From Glandiceps talaboti (lineage: Eukaryota > Hemichordata > Enteropneusta > Spengelidae): a DNA stretch of 55,000 nucleotides. Positions 20,671 to 34,719 of the stretch are shown in pieces. Every line of letters starts with the position of its first letter. Within the stretch, counting starts at the first letter, position 1. A program made the translations under genes and the position numbers. A model generated the notes under the pieces. That model searched no databases. It saw only the letters and a list, made by a program, of their open reading frames with translations, and was not told the origin of the DNA. Where the stretch lies: NCBI RefSeq assembly GCF_964340395.1, contig NC_135564.1, positions 15,009,012-15,064,011 on the forward strand. The letters are read 5' to 3'.

Positions 20671-22782
20671 ATGGCCTCATCTAAAGGTTCGTCAAAAGAA
20701 GAACTTCAAATGCATTCAATGAACCATAATACTCAGGCCACTGCTAAAAGTATGGACGGCGAGGACAAAGCGTCTGGTAGTAACAGCACATACGTGTTTG
20801 TGGTGTCTGGATTGCTCATTGTTACTTTGGCCATCGTAGTCGCCGTGCTCGTTGTTGTGTTATTGCCAACAGATTCCACCACTTCTGACGTTATTAAACT
20901 TGACGGTGCTGTGGTAACCGTGACAAAGGAAACGAATGATGTTACCCTTGATATCAGCAGTGAGAGAGGGGATGTGTTGTCTGGCATATTGGGCAGGAAT
21001 TTAGGTCACGATGTAGGGTACGAGAACTGTGGCGATGACGATTCGATCTGTCTCAGCTGGGATGATGTAGCAACTTTATCGATACAGACACGAGACTTCG
21101 GAGACAATACATGTTATGATATTGAATGGACAGCTTTGGACAAAGAGCAAGAACCGTTAGACTGTTTCTGGCTCTCGGGAGCGCACTGGTATGGAAGCGC
21201 CGAGATGTACTATCAGTTGTGGCCAATTGAGCAATGGAACGAGCCGATGACACTGTACCTGTCGGGTGATATGTATGCCCGTTCTACCGACTACGGATCG
21301 GTTTTAGAACGCTATTGGTTGTCATCCCAGGGGGTGGGTATCTTTGTTGACGGTGATGTGCCACTCTTCGCTAGCTTGAACGATAACAACGACAACCAAG
21401 TATGCTACTTGGCAACGTACGAAGATTCTCCGTATCCAAACCCCGAGAAAAGGAATCCATTTATGCGTTATTCAGTATGTACTGGTTCTAACGTCAGGAC
21501 CATTCACGAGTTCATGGTTTCTCAATTCTTCGAGAAACCAACGGGTATCCCGGATGAGAGGATGATGCGACAACCCATCTGGTCGACATGGGCCAGATAC
21601 AAAATTGATATCAACCAAAGTGTTGTCATTGACTATGCACATGAGATTAACGACAACGGGTTTCCTAACAGCCAACTGGAAATAGACGACGGTTGGGCGA
21701 CCAAATATGGTGATTTGGTGTTCGATCCGGTAAAATTTCATAACCCGAAAGAGATGTGTGATGAGCTTCACGACATGGGTTTTCGTGTTACAATCTGGAC
21801 CACGCCTTTTGGTAACTTCGACTCCGATGCATTCGCCGATGGACTCAACTTCGCGATTTCACACTATTGGGTCCGGGAACCACGAGACGAGGCGCCAGGA
21901 CTTATTCAATGGTGGAATGGTTTTGCTGGCATTCTTGATGTCACTCATAGAGGGGCCTACAACTGGAACGTGGAGAGGCTAAAACAATTTTGTCTTGATA
22001 CCGGTGTGGATTCTTACAAATTCGATGCTGGTGAAATTAACTACCTCCCAGTTGGTTTTGTAACGAACGAACAGATAGTGAATCCCGGTGAGTACACTAA
22101 AATTCATGCGGAGATGTCAGCAGAACTTGGAACTATGATTGAGATACGTGCAGCATGGCAGAGCCAAGACTTGCCCATTTTCGTACGCATGATGGATAAG
22201 GACTCAAAGTGGGGTTATGACAACGGTTTCAAAACACTCATCAACACCGCCCTCACATTCGGTATCCTAGGTTACCCATTTGTTCTACCTGACATGATTG
22301 GTGGGAATGCGTACAACGAGGGTTTCCATGGAGACTATCGACCAGAGAAGGAACTTTTCATCCGTTGGCTGGAGGTGACGGCTTTCCTTCCTTCGATGCA
22401 GTTCTCTATATCACCATGGCAATATGACGAACCAGAAGTGACTGAAATTGCTAAGTATTGGGTCGATTTTCATAACGAAACAATCGGACCAAAATTGGTT
22501 GAACTGGCCCACGAAGCTACGCAAACAGGCGCACCAATCATACGCCCTCTATGGTGGATTGCACCAGAAGATGAAGAAGCGCAAACTATCGACTCAGAAT
22601 TCCTTGTTGGAGACGACCTCCTGGTGGCGCCAATCCTGAACAACGCAACCTATGCTCGTGATATATACTTACCTGCCGGTGACTGGACCAATGAAATGAC
22701 CGGTGAGACAGTAACCGGTGGCAAGTGGATTAAAAATGTACAAGTACCACTAGACAAGATAGCGTATTTCACTAAACAGTAG
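20671..22782 (+). CDS. GH31 glycosidase, MYORG-type, 703 aa, single coding exon
   Basis: A type II membrane glycosidase of family GH31, closest by motif to vertebrate MYORG (myogenesis-regulating glycosidase), which is an alpha-galactosidase of the secretory pathway. Residues 1-40 are a hydrophilic cytosolic tail, 41-65 a strongly hydrophobic anchor, and the rest luminal or extracellular. The (beta/alpha)8 barrel carries YKFDAGE with nucleophile D452, and VRMMDKDSKWGYD with probable acid/base D509, 57 residues later as in MYORG (D463/D520). LGYPFVLPDMIGGNAY and the C-terminal DLLVAPIL beta-domain motif are intact. Several NxS/T sites suggest glycosylation. The ATG is in excellent context (GTAACCATGG) and the frame is uninterrupted to TAG. 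Convergent with the downstream glutaredoxin gene. The substrate in this animal is unknown. Confidence 0.93.
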   Translation: MASSKGSSKEELQMHSMNHNTQATAKSMDGEDKASGSNSTYVFVVSGLLIVTLAIVVAVLVVVLLPTDSTTSDVIKLDGAVVTVTKETNDVTLDISSERGDVLSGILGRNLGHDVGYENCGDDDSICLSWDDVATLSIQTRDFGDNTCYDIEWTALDKEQEPLDCFWLSGAHWYGSAEMYYQLWPIEQWNEPMTLYLSGDMYARSTDYGSVLERYWLSSQGVGIFVDGDVPLFASLNDNNDNQVCYLATYEDSPYPNPEKRNPFMRYSVCTGSNVRTIHEFMVSQFFEKPTGIPDERMMRQPIWSTWARYKIDINQSVVIDYAHEINDNGFPNSQLEIDDGWATKYGDLVFDPVKFHNPKEMCDELHDMGFRVTIWTTPFGNFDSDAFADGLNFAISHYWVREPRDEAPGLIQWWNGFAGILDVTHRGAYNWNVERLKQFCLDTGVDSYKFDAGEINYLPVGFVTNEQIVNPGEYTKIHAEMSAELGTMIEIRAAWQSQDLPIFVRMMDKDSKWGYDNGFKTLINTALTFGILGYPFVLPDMIGGNAYNEGFHGDYRPEKELFIRWLEVTAFLPSMQFSISPWQYDEPEVTEIAKYWVDFHNETIGPKLVELAHEATQTGAPIIRPLWWIAPEDEEAQTIDSEFLVGDDLLVAPILNNATYARDIYLPAGDWTNEMTGETVTGGKWIKNVQVPLDKIAYFTKQ

Positions 22783-22838
22783 ACATTTTATTATTAGACG
22801 ATGAAACAGAAAGTACTATAACATTACAACTTCCAAAA

Positions 22839-23090
22839 AATAGGGAACTTGCAAACCCGCCATGTTGAATGTTGCATCATGGGAAATATGATAATAAATA
22901 CTAATCAATTAGTATTGTAAACAATGTTGATACATTGTTTGTAACCACAAATAACCAATTCATAGTCACCCTGACCATGGTGGGAGGTTAATTGTATCAG
23001 TAGCTCCAGATTAGGTAATACGATAACCACAGATAATCCCATAGTCCTTTGCGTCTGAGCATGCTCAGTCTGGATTGCAAGTTCCCTATT
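22839..23090. mobile_element. MITE with perfect 16-bp TIRs (252 bp)
   Basis: AATAGGGAACTTGCAA at 22839-22854 and its exact complement at 23075-23090 bound a 252-bp non-coding element. The reverse-complement copy is at 11081-11320. It begins 57 bases after the GH31 stop, and it contributes an AATAAA (22893-22898) that could act as a polyadenylation signal. A clear target duplication was not seen. Confidence 0.85.
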
Positions 23091-24706
23091 ATCAATGTTT
23101 GTAAACGTACCTTATTTCTAATTCTCCATGCATTGAGTATCAAGGTGATTGGCAGGCCGAAATGATGAATAACTCTATTGTTGTTTTTTCGGTGTCCTTT
23201 CCCGATGCAATGCCGAAAATATGGGCCAATAATAAATAGAATATAAACGTCATAATGAAATTTACATCCTGGAAACTAACATTCTTTTAAGATTTAACAG
23301 TACTATCAAAGCTGACGACGGTACATTATTAACAGTCAGTCAATACAACTTTGTGTAATTACAACAAAGACATACTGTACAGGAAAAATTAAACCCAGGC
23401 AGAAGATGAAAAATATGATTGTGACGCGAAGCAATGCAAATCGAATCTCTTTCTTCAATAAATTTTAATCAGATTGGCCCAAAGATTGAGTCAAATATTT
23501 CAAACCAATTCATGAATGAAACTACTTTCTTACAAAATAAAGTTAAGTAGTGCATAAAATAAAGTGTAAAAATAAAGTACTCTGTATACGTGAACGAGAA
23601 TATGTATTCAAGTAACTACTGGCGGGAAATTTTAACAATGACACGTGACTAACGTCATCTATTACGGTGCTTGAAAATATAAGGATAATTTCAGAGGCTG
23701 AGACATTTTACATGATCGTTATTTTTCCTAGGAAGATTTCTATTGGGAGAGGTGATATTCAAATTTCATTTTATAAAGACAAGTTAAAAAAAACTTCTGT
23801 TGCATTATAATCTTATAAAAGGAGCAACGCAGAAGAGTGAAGTAAATAGCATATACATTCTATTCAAGGACAGATACCCAGGTAAATGATTGGTCGATAA
23901 GGTAATGCCCCCCCCCCCCTCCTTGGGGATAACTTTACTATGGGGGCAATTGTCCGGAGGTGAGACAGTTCACCTGGATAGGAGTGCAATTGTCCTGATA
24001 ACCATTCAAAAATACACATGCTATTTGTGTCAAGATTAAATTCAATATAAGAATAACAAACACATCAAAGGAAAGCCGACTTCCATTTACTTGTACACGT
24101 ACGTAGTCTGTAAGGTACGCCATGACGAGGCGACCTTACACATCTGTCAAACCCTCCCACGTGTGAGGAGGCCGGTGAGGGCGCAACAAAACGATGTATC
24201 TTACAGTCTATGTGTACAGTGTAAAAGCATCCATGTATCGTGTTCTTGGTCTAGTTGGAATCACAAATGCTTTCCTTGAATTTTTACTTGCATTGACCCA
24301 AACCAACTGAATCAAAATAATTGTATCTATCTATCTATCTATCTTGTCATTAAATTTGACTTATATTGGGAATTAAGAAGACTCTGTTACGAACTAGTAA
24401 TTCATTTCATTGATACTTATCGACCTAAATATTAGCAGGTATGCGTGACCTCAACCTCTTCGTTACCAGACGACTGTCGTCAAGGAGACCTACACAGTGA
24501 AAATGTCGTAAATTCATATACTTAGCTTTTTACTGTAAAAAAACTAGTGTTGACACTATAAATGTTAACTTGAAGACTGAAGTAGTTGTCATGGTATCGA
24601 GACACGAGATCTACCGGACTTAGCCTGTTATGCATACGTACATATAGACATCCCGTTCGATAATGTTGATAATGTTTGATAATGTTTGATAACGTTGATA
24701 TATAAT
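23091..24706. other. Intergenic between convergent GH31 and glutaredoxin genes
   Basis: AT-rich, with a poly-C run near 23910 and a short CTAT repeat near 24328-24343. No gene is seen. It presumably includes both 3' UTRs. Confidence 0.5.
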
Positions 24707-26426
<1,720 letters not shown>

Positions 26427-27516
26427 TGTCACTTGACGTGTATCTACAAAGATAACCAACGGTTTAAATATAAGAGTACATGACAAGACAGTTTCGGATT
26501 TGCTTTATTGACAAGAGCGATTAGTAACGCAAGCTTATGAGGAAAATATTCAGAGATGATATTATGTGCATCTGTTTTGTAATAAGCGGCTAGTTGAAAT
26601 CTTTGGTGAAGTCTCAGGTCACTATAGTGGTCTGAGGTGAGGCACACCATCTTTAATATAGACAATAATAAGGTTTATCTGCACTAGTTGTTTGATACTG
26701 GAGTATTCTTTTTCGATCAAAATAGCCAACATATTTTATTGAACGAAAATTGGTTAAAAACAATACTTAGACATTGTGAATGTTAATTGTAGGTCGGGTG
26801 TGTAATAGCAAAGTAACAGGTTGACATCATGATCCCATTGGGGAGATGATTTTAAGGTGCGGACCTCAAAATCAATTTGAATGGATTTATCATACTGTAC
26901 AGCCATACATTTGCTCACAGGGGATTCAATATAATTGTTGCTGTTTGCAATACTATGGGTTTAGTCCTTATACCTAAGAAAACGGTTTTAAAAATGCTCC
27001 AGTTGCAACTTTAATGGCGAATTTCCTGTCTCACGTTAGTACTTGCCAATGGGAAATAAATTTGATCATTGAGACTATTTTTATTCATAACGTGTGTTAT
27101 CAAACCCAAAGTCATATTGCACAAATGGGGTCATGGTGACAGACTTGATTTCGTGCGTTTGGTGAAAATCTAACTATTATGTTTATAAGACTTATTGTTG
27201 TCGTTCATGACTTCTTTTAACTTATAAAGTACAATGCAAATTTGTTTGTGATTATTATTATTATTATTTTTTTTTTTTGGTAAAGTATCGGAATTGCATA
27301 TTTCATGAATTAATATTATCTACGGTCAGTAGAAACACGCAGGCTCATTTCAACCACTGTTCAAGTATGTGCCATAATGTAACAGCAGAAAATTCTAAGC
27401 TGAACTCAGATTTGCATTAGAAAACACACAATAAACTCGGCACAGTATTAGTACTAGTGTGGTAGTATGGTAAGCTAAAAATCTGTCATCTTTATATGTT
27501 TGCGAGACACTGTGAT

Positions 27517-29405
27517 CAGCGTGCGAAATTAACGCCGGTCCTTCGGCCCGAGACCAACAGATTTCCGTTTGGACCGACGGTTTTTCAGAATTACAACAAC
27601 GTATCGGTCCTTATGACCGACTGAAATTTGGAGTAAATAATAACATTTATTCAAAGATATATCCAATTTCACCTACATGAATCTGATCTTGTGTTACCTA
27701 TTATACTCTCGACATCATCTCGTTCAAGTCAAGCGACACTGAGCTAGCTCGCTACGTGTTGTTGTCAATGTTGATATCATGTCTACATATGACGTAGCAT
27801 ACAGCATTTACTTTATGAAATTATGTTAGCAAACACATGATTGACCGAATTTCTTTAATTATTTGTGTCTTGACTAATCAGAACGTCTTAGACATTCAGA
27901 CCCATTTTACGTATTCAGCGCATGCGTCTTTTCCCACCATGATATAGTAATTGTTGTAAAGTTTACTGTTCTAAGTGTATGAAACTTTTAACGTGTTTGA
28001 GACAGTTCCACCTTGTATTTATAAAGTATGTGGCGATATTTAGTAGGCAGCAATGAGCTTCCGAAGAAGAAGACGAATTTAAACAGACACTGTTTTTTAA
28101 AGGCTGGTATTAAAGCCGGTAAATGTTAGCGGGTTTCCCGATCAATTTAGCGGAGTACCCCATGTGTGTGGCCACGATCAAAACAAACTGACGGAAAACA
28201 TATAAACTACTCTGAAAATGGCGTTTTAACTAATAAAGAAGGCAGGTACACTTCGTAAAATATCTTCAGTAAGATAGTTTTTTTTAGTAAAACAGTAAAA
28301 AAAAATGCGTAGTCTGATTGCTTTCAATTTGATTCATATGATAATGTATGTCCTGTCATGTTGTAATCAACGTATAAACTTAGAAATGTTGCATTTTTGT
28401 TGCCATTGTTTTATCTGGAAATTACTGCATCATGCCAAACACGGGTACATATAGTGGATGACACATTATAGTACAGTTACCATATCACGCTCCCACGTCA
28501 AAAAAACTTGCATTGTAAGACATGTTTAGCCATAGACGGTTCTCTTCATCATGGTCAGATTTCTTACACAAACAGTCGAGTCAGAGACGATACTCAATAC
28601 ACCACTGTATAGTATACGGGTAGGGCTTTATGGGGGGGGGGGGCTACAGTACATATTTGAAGGAAGACGAAACCGCACCGTGTCACTTTTGTGGACGGAA
28701 ATTGAAATAAAGTGAATACACAGTTTTCAAGAGGGGTAGTTATGCGACAAAACTTTCTGCCATGATAAAGTTGTGGGTCTACGTTGGAAGAGTTGGAAAG
28801 CTACATCAGCTGTTGCCACAGACGATGAATCTGACTTGGATATGTGATTCAGAATTTAGTGAATCGTACAGAGAGGAAGGAGAGGACTGTGATCTCTTAG
28901 AGATTGCAGATAATGCATATTTAATGATTCATTCACCCATATTATCTGCAATCTATGGATATGTATTTCTATGGTGTAATGAATACATTCAGTCTCAGAC
29001 CACTATAGTCTATATGAACAGATTATGCGAGAATGAATATTCATAGTCTCTGGGTTCATAGTTACAAATGAAAATCTCTACTCATAGAGTCAAATATTAC
29101 TTGGTAGTGAATCAAAATTTACTTTCAAGTTATTTGTTGACTCTGTGAGTGGAAATTTTATAAATAATAGTGGATAGTGAACAATTCGTTGTACTCTCTT
29201 TTACTTTATCTAAAGATATCTAAAGATATGTTGTATCATATTAAAGTTCAAAATCATTTAATCTGTAAATGGAGGGTGTATAAATATAGGTCGTGAACGT
29301 GAACTGCATTGAGTATGGACCAGCAGTTTTCCTTAAGGACCAGCAGTATTTGCTACATGTCGGTCCTTATGACCAGTAGTCATTTTCCCTTAAGTTCACA
29401 CACTG
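27517..29405. mobile_element. hAT-type transposon (1889 bp) with 8-bp target duplication
   Basis: The left end CAGCGTGCGAAATTAACG and the right end, read inward CAGTGTGTGAACTTAAGG, are imperfect TIRs starting with the CAG typical of hAT elements. ACTGTGAT is present immediately outside both ends (27509-27516 and 29406-29413), a perfect 8-bp target duplication as hAT elements make. Subterminal repeats TCGGTCCTTATGACC occur near both ends (about 27602 and 29370). The interior has a poly-G run and a 94-codon ORF at 28762-29046 that I do not recognise as transposase. It is probably non-autonomous or decayed. It lies within the proposed 5' UTR intron of the glutaredoxin gene. Confidence 0.8.
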
Positions 29406-29509
29406 ACTGTGATGCGATAAATCAGTCACCTTGGACTAGAGCTGGTATATGGGTGATAGCATGACATTAAATGTGTTCATTTCCATGTACTCCCATAGGC
29501 GAAACTTAC

Positions 29510-29600
29510 CTTACTGTTGATACTTGGGGACAGATCACTGGAACCAGGTCGTCTTCTGTGCATGCAGTTTTCGACTGGCAACCGTGCGACTTTAAAACAC
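29510..29600 (-). other. Candidate 5' UTR exon of the glutaredoxin gene
   Basis: On the minus strand, ATCAACAGTAAG|GTAAGTTTC places a strong donor after 29510. Paired with the acceptor at 26444-26445 it would make a 3.07-kb 5' UTR intron containing the hAT element. The upstream limit is uncertain. Only an RNA read can confirm it. Confidence 0.4.
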
Positions 29601-29605
29601 CCGAA

Positions 29606-30612
29606 CTGTAGTGTACTCGATATGTTTTGCTTTGTTTAAAAGCTATTGTTTGCAATGGGAGTTACTTCCCTTGATATACTGTTGGTAGTTTATAGCTACA
29701 AGTAGTCAGATGTCTCCCTTTTTAAGAGTCAGTAACAGATGAGCGACTTTAATTATCTTATATGTCCACCAATGTAACTCTGAGTCAATTCAGTAACTAT
29801 GGACTCTGCAATTAGTGAAATTGGAATAAGGCAAGCATGACAAACAATTTCACCACAAGATAGGGTCCTCGCGAAGACAAACGATAAATAGGCCCCTCCT
29901 TCCAAGGCTAGGACTCCTTCTCTCGTAAAGGTTTAACCCACAAAGCTCCGTGGGTCAATGTAGAATCTTTAGGGAATCACTGAACCTTTTTACAGTTACG
30001 AAGCATTTTATTATTTCAAGCACATAACATTCGTATGCGTGCCTATGTAAGCATTGACGCTACAATTTGTACACACAAACACTATTGTGATTAACCAATG
30101 TTGCGGAAACCCCTTTCTTTTGGGTAAAAATAATTTACAGTGTTTCTTTTCTAGTTATTTTAGACGACCAGTCAACGATGGTAACAGGATAATGTTTCTT
30201 GTTTTCAGGTTAAAGGTGCACTAGCCGGATGTTAAATGTTGTCTTGTGGCGTTGTTATACTGTAACAGTAGATGGTATAATGGGGGGGGGGGGGGGGGGG
30301 GGGGGGGAGTCCCTCAACTTTTTACAATGCGTATGATAAATGATCCTGGTGCTTAAATATCAGGTGAAAAAAAACTTCCTTTTGTAATCCAGTGTTATCT
30401 AACATGTATGTTAGAAATTTCACCTTGATATATGGAAAATATATTTGAAAGTTGAGTTCTGCTGATAGTAAGACTTGGCAATATGCTTCACTTGATAGAA
30501 TTCTAAGTAGCTTTTAATATACAGAAAAATATATAACCCCCTCTAAAAGAACAACAAACAAACAAACAAACAAACAAACAAACAAACAAACACACACACA
30601 CACAGACACAGA

Positions 30613-30646
<34 letters not shown>

Positions 30647-31614
30647 TTATGTCCCTTTAAAAGTAGACATACGTACTCTGGTTCAATGTTTGCGTTGACA
30701 ACTGGAGGTACAAGCCGTACGTGCTGTCCTCTTCTGTCAAGCCCAACAACAAGACCGCTACTATAATATATCACCCTGGAAACCAAGGAGATGTAACTCA
30801 TTTAACTTGCATAGATCGAGTTAGTATCATTCCGACAAGGTCGGTTGGTTCAACACTGTGATAAACAGTACCATCACAATTAACGGTTCAACTGCAACTG
30901 GGACGTGTTCTTTAAAAGTGTTTTGTTAGATATAACTTACTCGTAATATCGTATACCCTGAATTGAACAGCACTGAATAATAACCCGTGGGTAACTTTAT
31001 TTGTGCAGCTCTCTACCCGGACAAACTCTTTGAATTTAGAGGGTTTCTCAGTACCAGGTCGGCTGTACGTCATTGCCGAAGCGCCACCTAGTGGTAGGAC
31101 AATCAAATAAACAGCTCGACATAAAGCACGGCTATCATGTCAGTCGATTCTATCGAACAGGAAAACATAATACTCGTAGGTAAATTAGTCGTACTATCAG
31201 AATATAATTATCCCTACGATTATGTCCAGGATTATCTCTTTTATTTTGATGGAATCGTTATCAATAATACCAGTGATCAATATTAATTACAGTTGTGGTC
31301 AAAACCATTTCCGCAACATTTAGGAGTTAGCCCCAAAACAAACAAACAAACTGTTTCTATTCAGGACGGTTTAACTGAACGACGTGATTTCTTTAAAAAA
31401 TTGTTTTTATTTTTTTTTTAAATTCTTAACAAACCTGTCAATCAATCTACTATTTATGGCAGTCACTGTTCTTTTTATTTAATACTTTAGAGCAAGTGTG
31501 TATGTGGGGCAGATGTCACTTGCTTGTTCATGATTGGCTCTGCAGTTGTCTTCACTGAAGTAGGGAGGGTAATTTTTGTGTTTCCCCACAGATCTGCTGC
31601 CTGCATGGGCTGGA

Positions 31615-31657
<43 letters not shown>

Positions 31658-32112
31658 CGACATGGGGTATTTAAGTGCTGCATGTGCAGACCAGAACAAT
31701 TCTTTTATTATTATTTTTTGGCATTACTACTGGAATCAATATGTACACCAATTTATAGGTGACTATACCAGTAAAACAAAACTCAAACATCGATTAAATA
31801 AAAAGCCATTCACCAAATTATTTTTTCGTAAATGTTTCAATTGATCATAATAAATTCTTATTACAAGAATATAATAACAATTGAATTAAATAGCATAGTG
31901 GTATGACACTATAATATGTGATATTTAAAAAAAATAGCTAAGTTCTCTTTCTCATAAGGACTCTTTCTCATAAGGTAGTTTACCGTGATATACAAATTGC
32001 CGAAAAGTTCATCATTGCACATGTTCAATACAAAGAGAATTATTTTGTGATAACGTATGCAGACAATCAATCATCATGTTGTAAATCATCACCTGCCTGT
32101 TTACGGCAATGC
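29606..32112. other. Gene-free stretch with microsatellites
   Basis: Contains a 25-base poly-G (about 30283-30307), AAAC then AC repeats (30553-30640) and an AC repeat (31617-31653). No coding signal beyond short ORFs that overlap these repeats. Confidence 0.6.
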
Positions 32113-32466
32113 TTAAAATGGCTACACGGATGATGATTGGGTATTTATTTTGGATTTTTAATGTATAAAACAATTTTGTCATGACTTCTACTTGAAAAAT
32201 CAATGTGAAACAACATTGATCAAGTCTGTGTTTGTAACTCAATACATAGCAAAATGCTAAAACAAAATATGTGTAAAAAGTTTGTTATTGTACGAACAAT
32301 AGCAAACTTTTTACATGTTTTCTAGCTTGTTGCACTGTACTGAGTTACCAACAAGGACTTGGTCTATGTTGTTTCATCATTGATTTTTCAAGTAGGAAAC
32401 CATGCTAAAATTGTTTTATAAATTAAAAATCCAAAATACCCAATTCTCATCCATATGGCCACTTAA
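32113..32466. mobile_element. Foldback element, copy 2 of the 14743 family
   Basis: 354 bp. It begins TTAAAATGGCTACACGGATG and ends ATCCATATGGCCACTTAA. The centre is the palindrome GTAAAAAGTTTGTTATTGTA around CGAACAATAGCAAACTTTTTAC. Shorter than the 578-bp copy, mostly by loss of middle sequence. No coding capacity. Confidence 0.8.
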
Positions 32467-33365
32467 ATGTCAGTAAGTACTACCTGAGTTCCTCAGTCAC
32501 TTTACCTGGATTCCAGAACAAAATTATGGTAGATGAAACTATGTTAGTTTTATCTTGTTTTTCCATGTAAACCTTACCAAACACATGTTAAAACCTAGGT
32601 AGCTCTACAGTTTTGCTATGCCATTTTGTTTTTTTTGTTTTGTTAATTTTCACCCACTGGAAAATTCACAAGTCCTTTCCATAATACGGTGAAATCATTC
32701 TGATTAGCTGATTAGATGAAATTTTGTAAAAAATAGACAAGTATGAATTCATTAGATTAGACTTTGGTGGAGATTTGATTCTGGATGTCCATTCAGGGAA
32801 GCCATGGCATTAAGACAATAACGGCAATCCAGCACCATCCCTTAAGGGCGCCCTCAACGTTGGCAGAGGTGCTGAATGCGTTGCTGTCACTGAATAACAG
32901 AGAGTTCCAAGAAGTACATTATATATAATGTAAACCTGTGGTTGAATATACCAAAGAAAATAGCTTGACAACCAAGATAATGACATTAATCAAAATTATT
33001 AGTAATCAAAAAAGCATTTCGTGATGTCGATTTTAATTCCTACTGAGAGCCGTACCAGTAGCTAGATATACTTCAATATGTTAAAAATAAAAAAAAATGT
33101 TTCAGAATGAAACTGAAGTAACAACCAAAGCCCCTACCAAAGAGACTAGTTTTTTTCACTGGAAACTAAAATTCTAGAGGAAAACTGAAATATTCTTCTG
33201 GATTTGTACGTCCCTCTCACATTTCATTTTCTAACATTGCTGACCTGAAGTACCATTGAGTCCAAATGTCAAAATTTTCCAATAATTTTGCTTAAAAAGC
33301 TCATTATGAATTTGGCAAAGTCATTAGTTAAAAGTTTCCCGATTTCTGCATTCTGGAAACATATT
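32467..33365. other. LACTB 3' flank and UTR
   Basis: The downstream side of the LACTB stop on the minus strand. No gene is seen. No polyadenylation signal stands out clearly; a reverse-strand ATTAAA near 33030 is one option. Confidence 0.4.
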
Positions 33366-34670
33366 TTATCTTTTCACTCCTTCAAATGCCTTTGCAATAT
33401 CTAAAGCTAAAGCTCTGAGTCCTAATCCCTGTAGGTTCACTACAATAGCTACAACCACCCCCTTTGGTGGTACTGCTGACTGAGCTAGTAGTTCATCTGT
33501 ATTTGAGCAGCTTTCTCCCAGAGGGAGTGCTGATGGTAGTACTAATAGTATACTGCTAGCCCCAATCGCACCTCCTGTGTGGTTGAGGTAATATTCCTGA
33601 TATCTACAGTGGCCGTGATTGGCTATTTCAGGAGATACAAACCACCCTAATCCTGCATATTCATCCGATGTTTTCCCAGCTTTTGCTGATTTCACAGATG
33701 TCCACATCTCCTTCATGGTGGCAGGTTTCAGGTATCCTGGCAACAGTTTGACTGTAGAATTTTCTGCAGGAAAACATAAACATGAGGTGTGTACTGAGAA
33801 CTCTGATACACTTGTCCACATTTGGGATAATAATGGTAAGTCGCTTTGAGCAATGTAGAAAAGTGTTATATGAAAATTTACATTATACATGTAATATAAA
33901 TCCTGAAATGCTTATTGGTTATTGTATTGGAACATAAACAATTGTCTAATATTCAGCGACAGGCTTCACTCAACATCGCAAACCACATTATCTTTTATGA
34001 CACTGTCAAAAATGTGTCGCACAATGTATATCAGTGCTAGTTTGTTAGAACGGCTCCACTGAGACGTCCAAACCAAACTATGATATGACACTACACACCC
34101 AAAAAGGAGACCCTTTCTTATATCGGCTGTATCTTCATTCTCGCAAACCAGAGTTATTATTTCTACCACTACATTTCGAAATAAGTGTGGGAGGCTCGTT
34201 AAGAACGTTGCCGTAAAACAGGCCGTGGTTTGTGAAGATGCTGTATCGTAAATAAGTATGAAATTACAAAATACCTACCTTGTTGACAGCTGTCAATTTG
34301 GTAACTGTATAACATAACATTACCAAATTTTACCAAATCATGCACATTTGATAGGAATCCACCTCCTGCCCATTTATAGGAAACATCCACATATGGTGCA
34401 TTCACTAGCTTTCCATCCTTTCTACAGTAATAACTGAAAGTTGTAGAATAGGTGGGAAAGAATTTAGCAATATTAGCACAAGTATATATTCCTAGACTCA
34501 TGATTGCTTAACTACATGCACACCAGTTATTTCAAAAGAAAAATCATTGTCATCACCATCGCTGTTAGCATTGTCATCATCATCAACTTTTCAACGGAAC
34601 GTTTATTAATATTTGAATGTCAAAATATGTAAAAAAAAAAAAAAAAGAGGAATTCAGCAAAATACGAAAT

Positions 34671-34719
<49 letters not shown>

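Noticed and set aside
26427-26486. N-terminal extension of glutaredoxin (MSCTLIFK...)
   Set aside because: A good splice acceptor lies between it and MASSSK, and MASSSK gives the normal family start, so the extension is most likely intron.
28762-29046. 94-codon ORF inside the hAT element as transposase
   Set aside because: No hAT dimerisation or zinc-finger motif is visible, and it contains a local inverted repeat (AGATTGCAGATAAT...ATTATCTGCAATCT).
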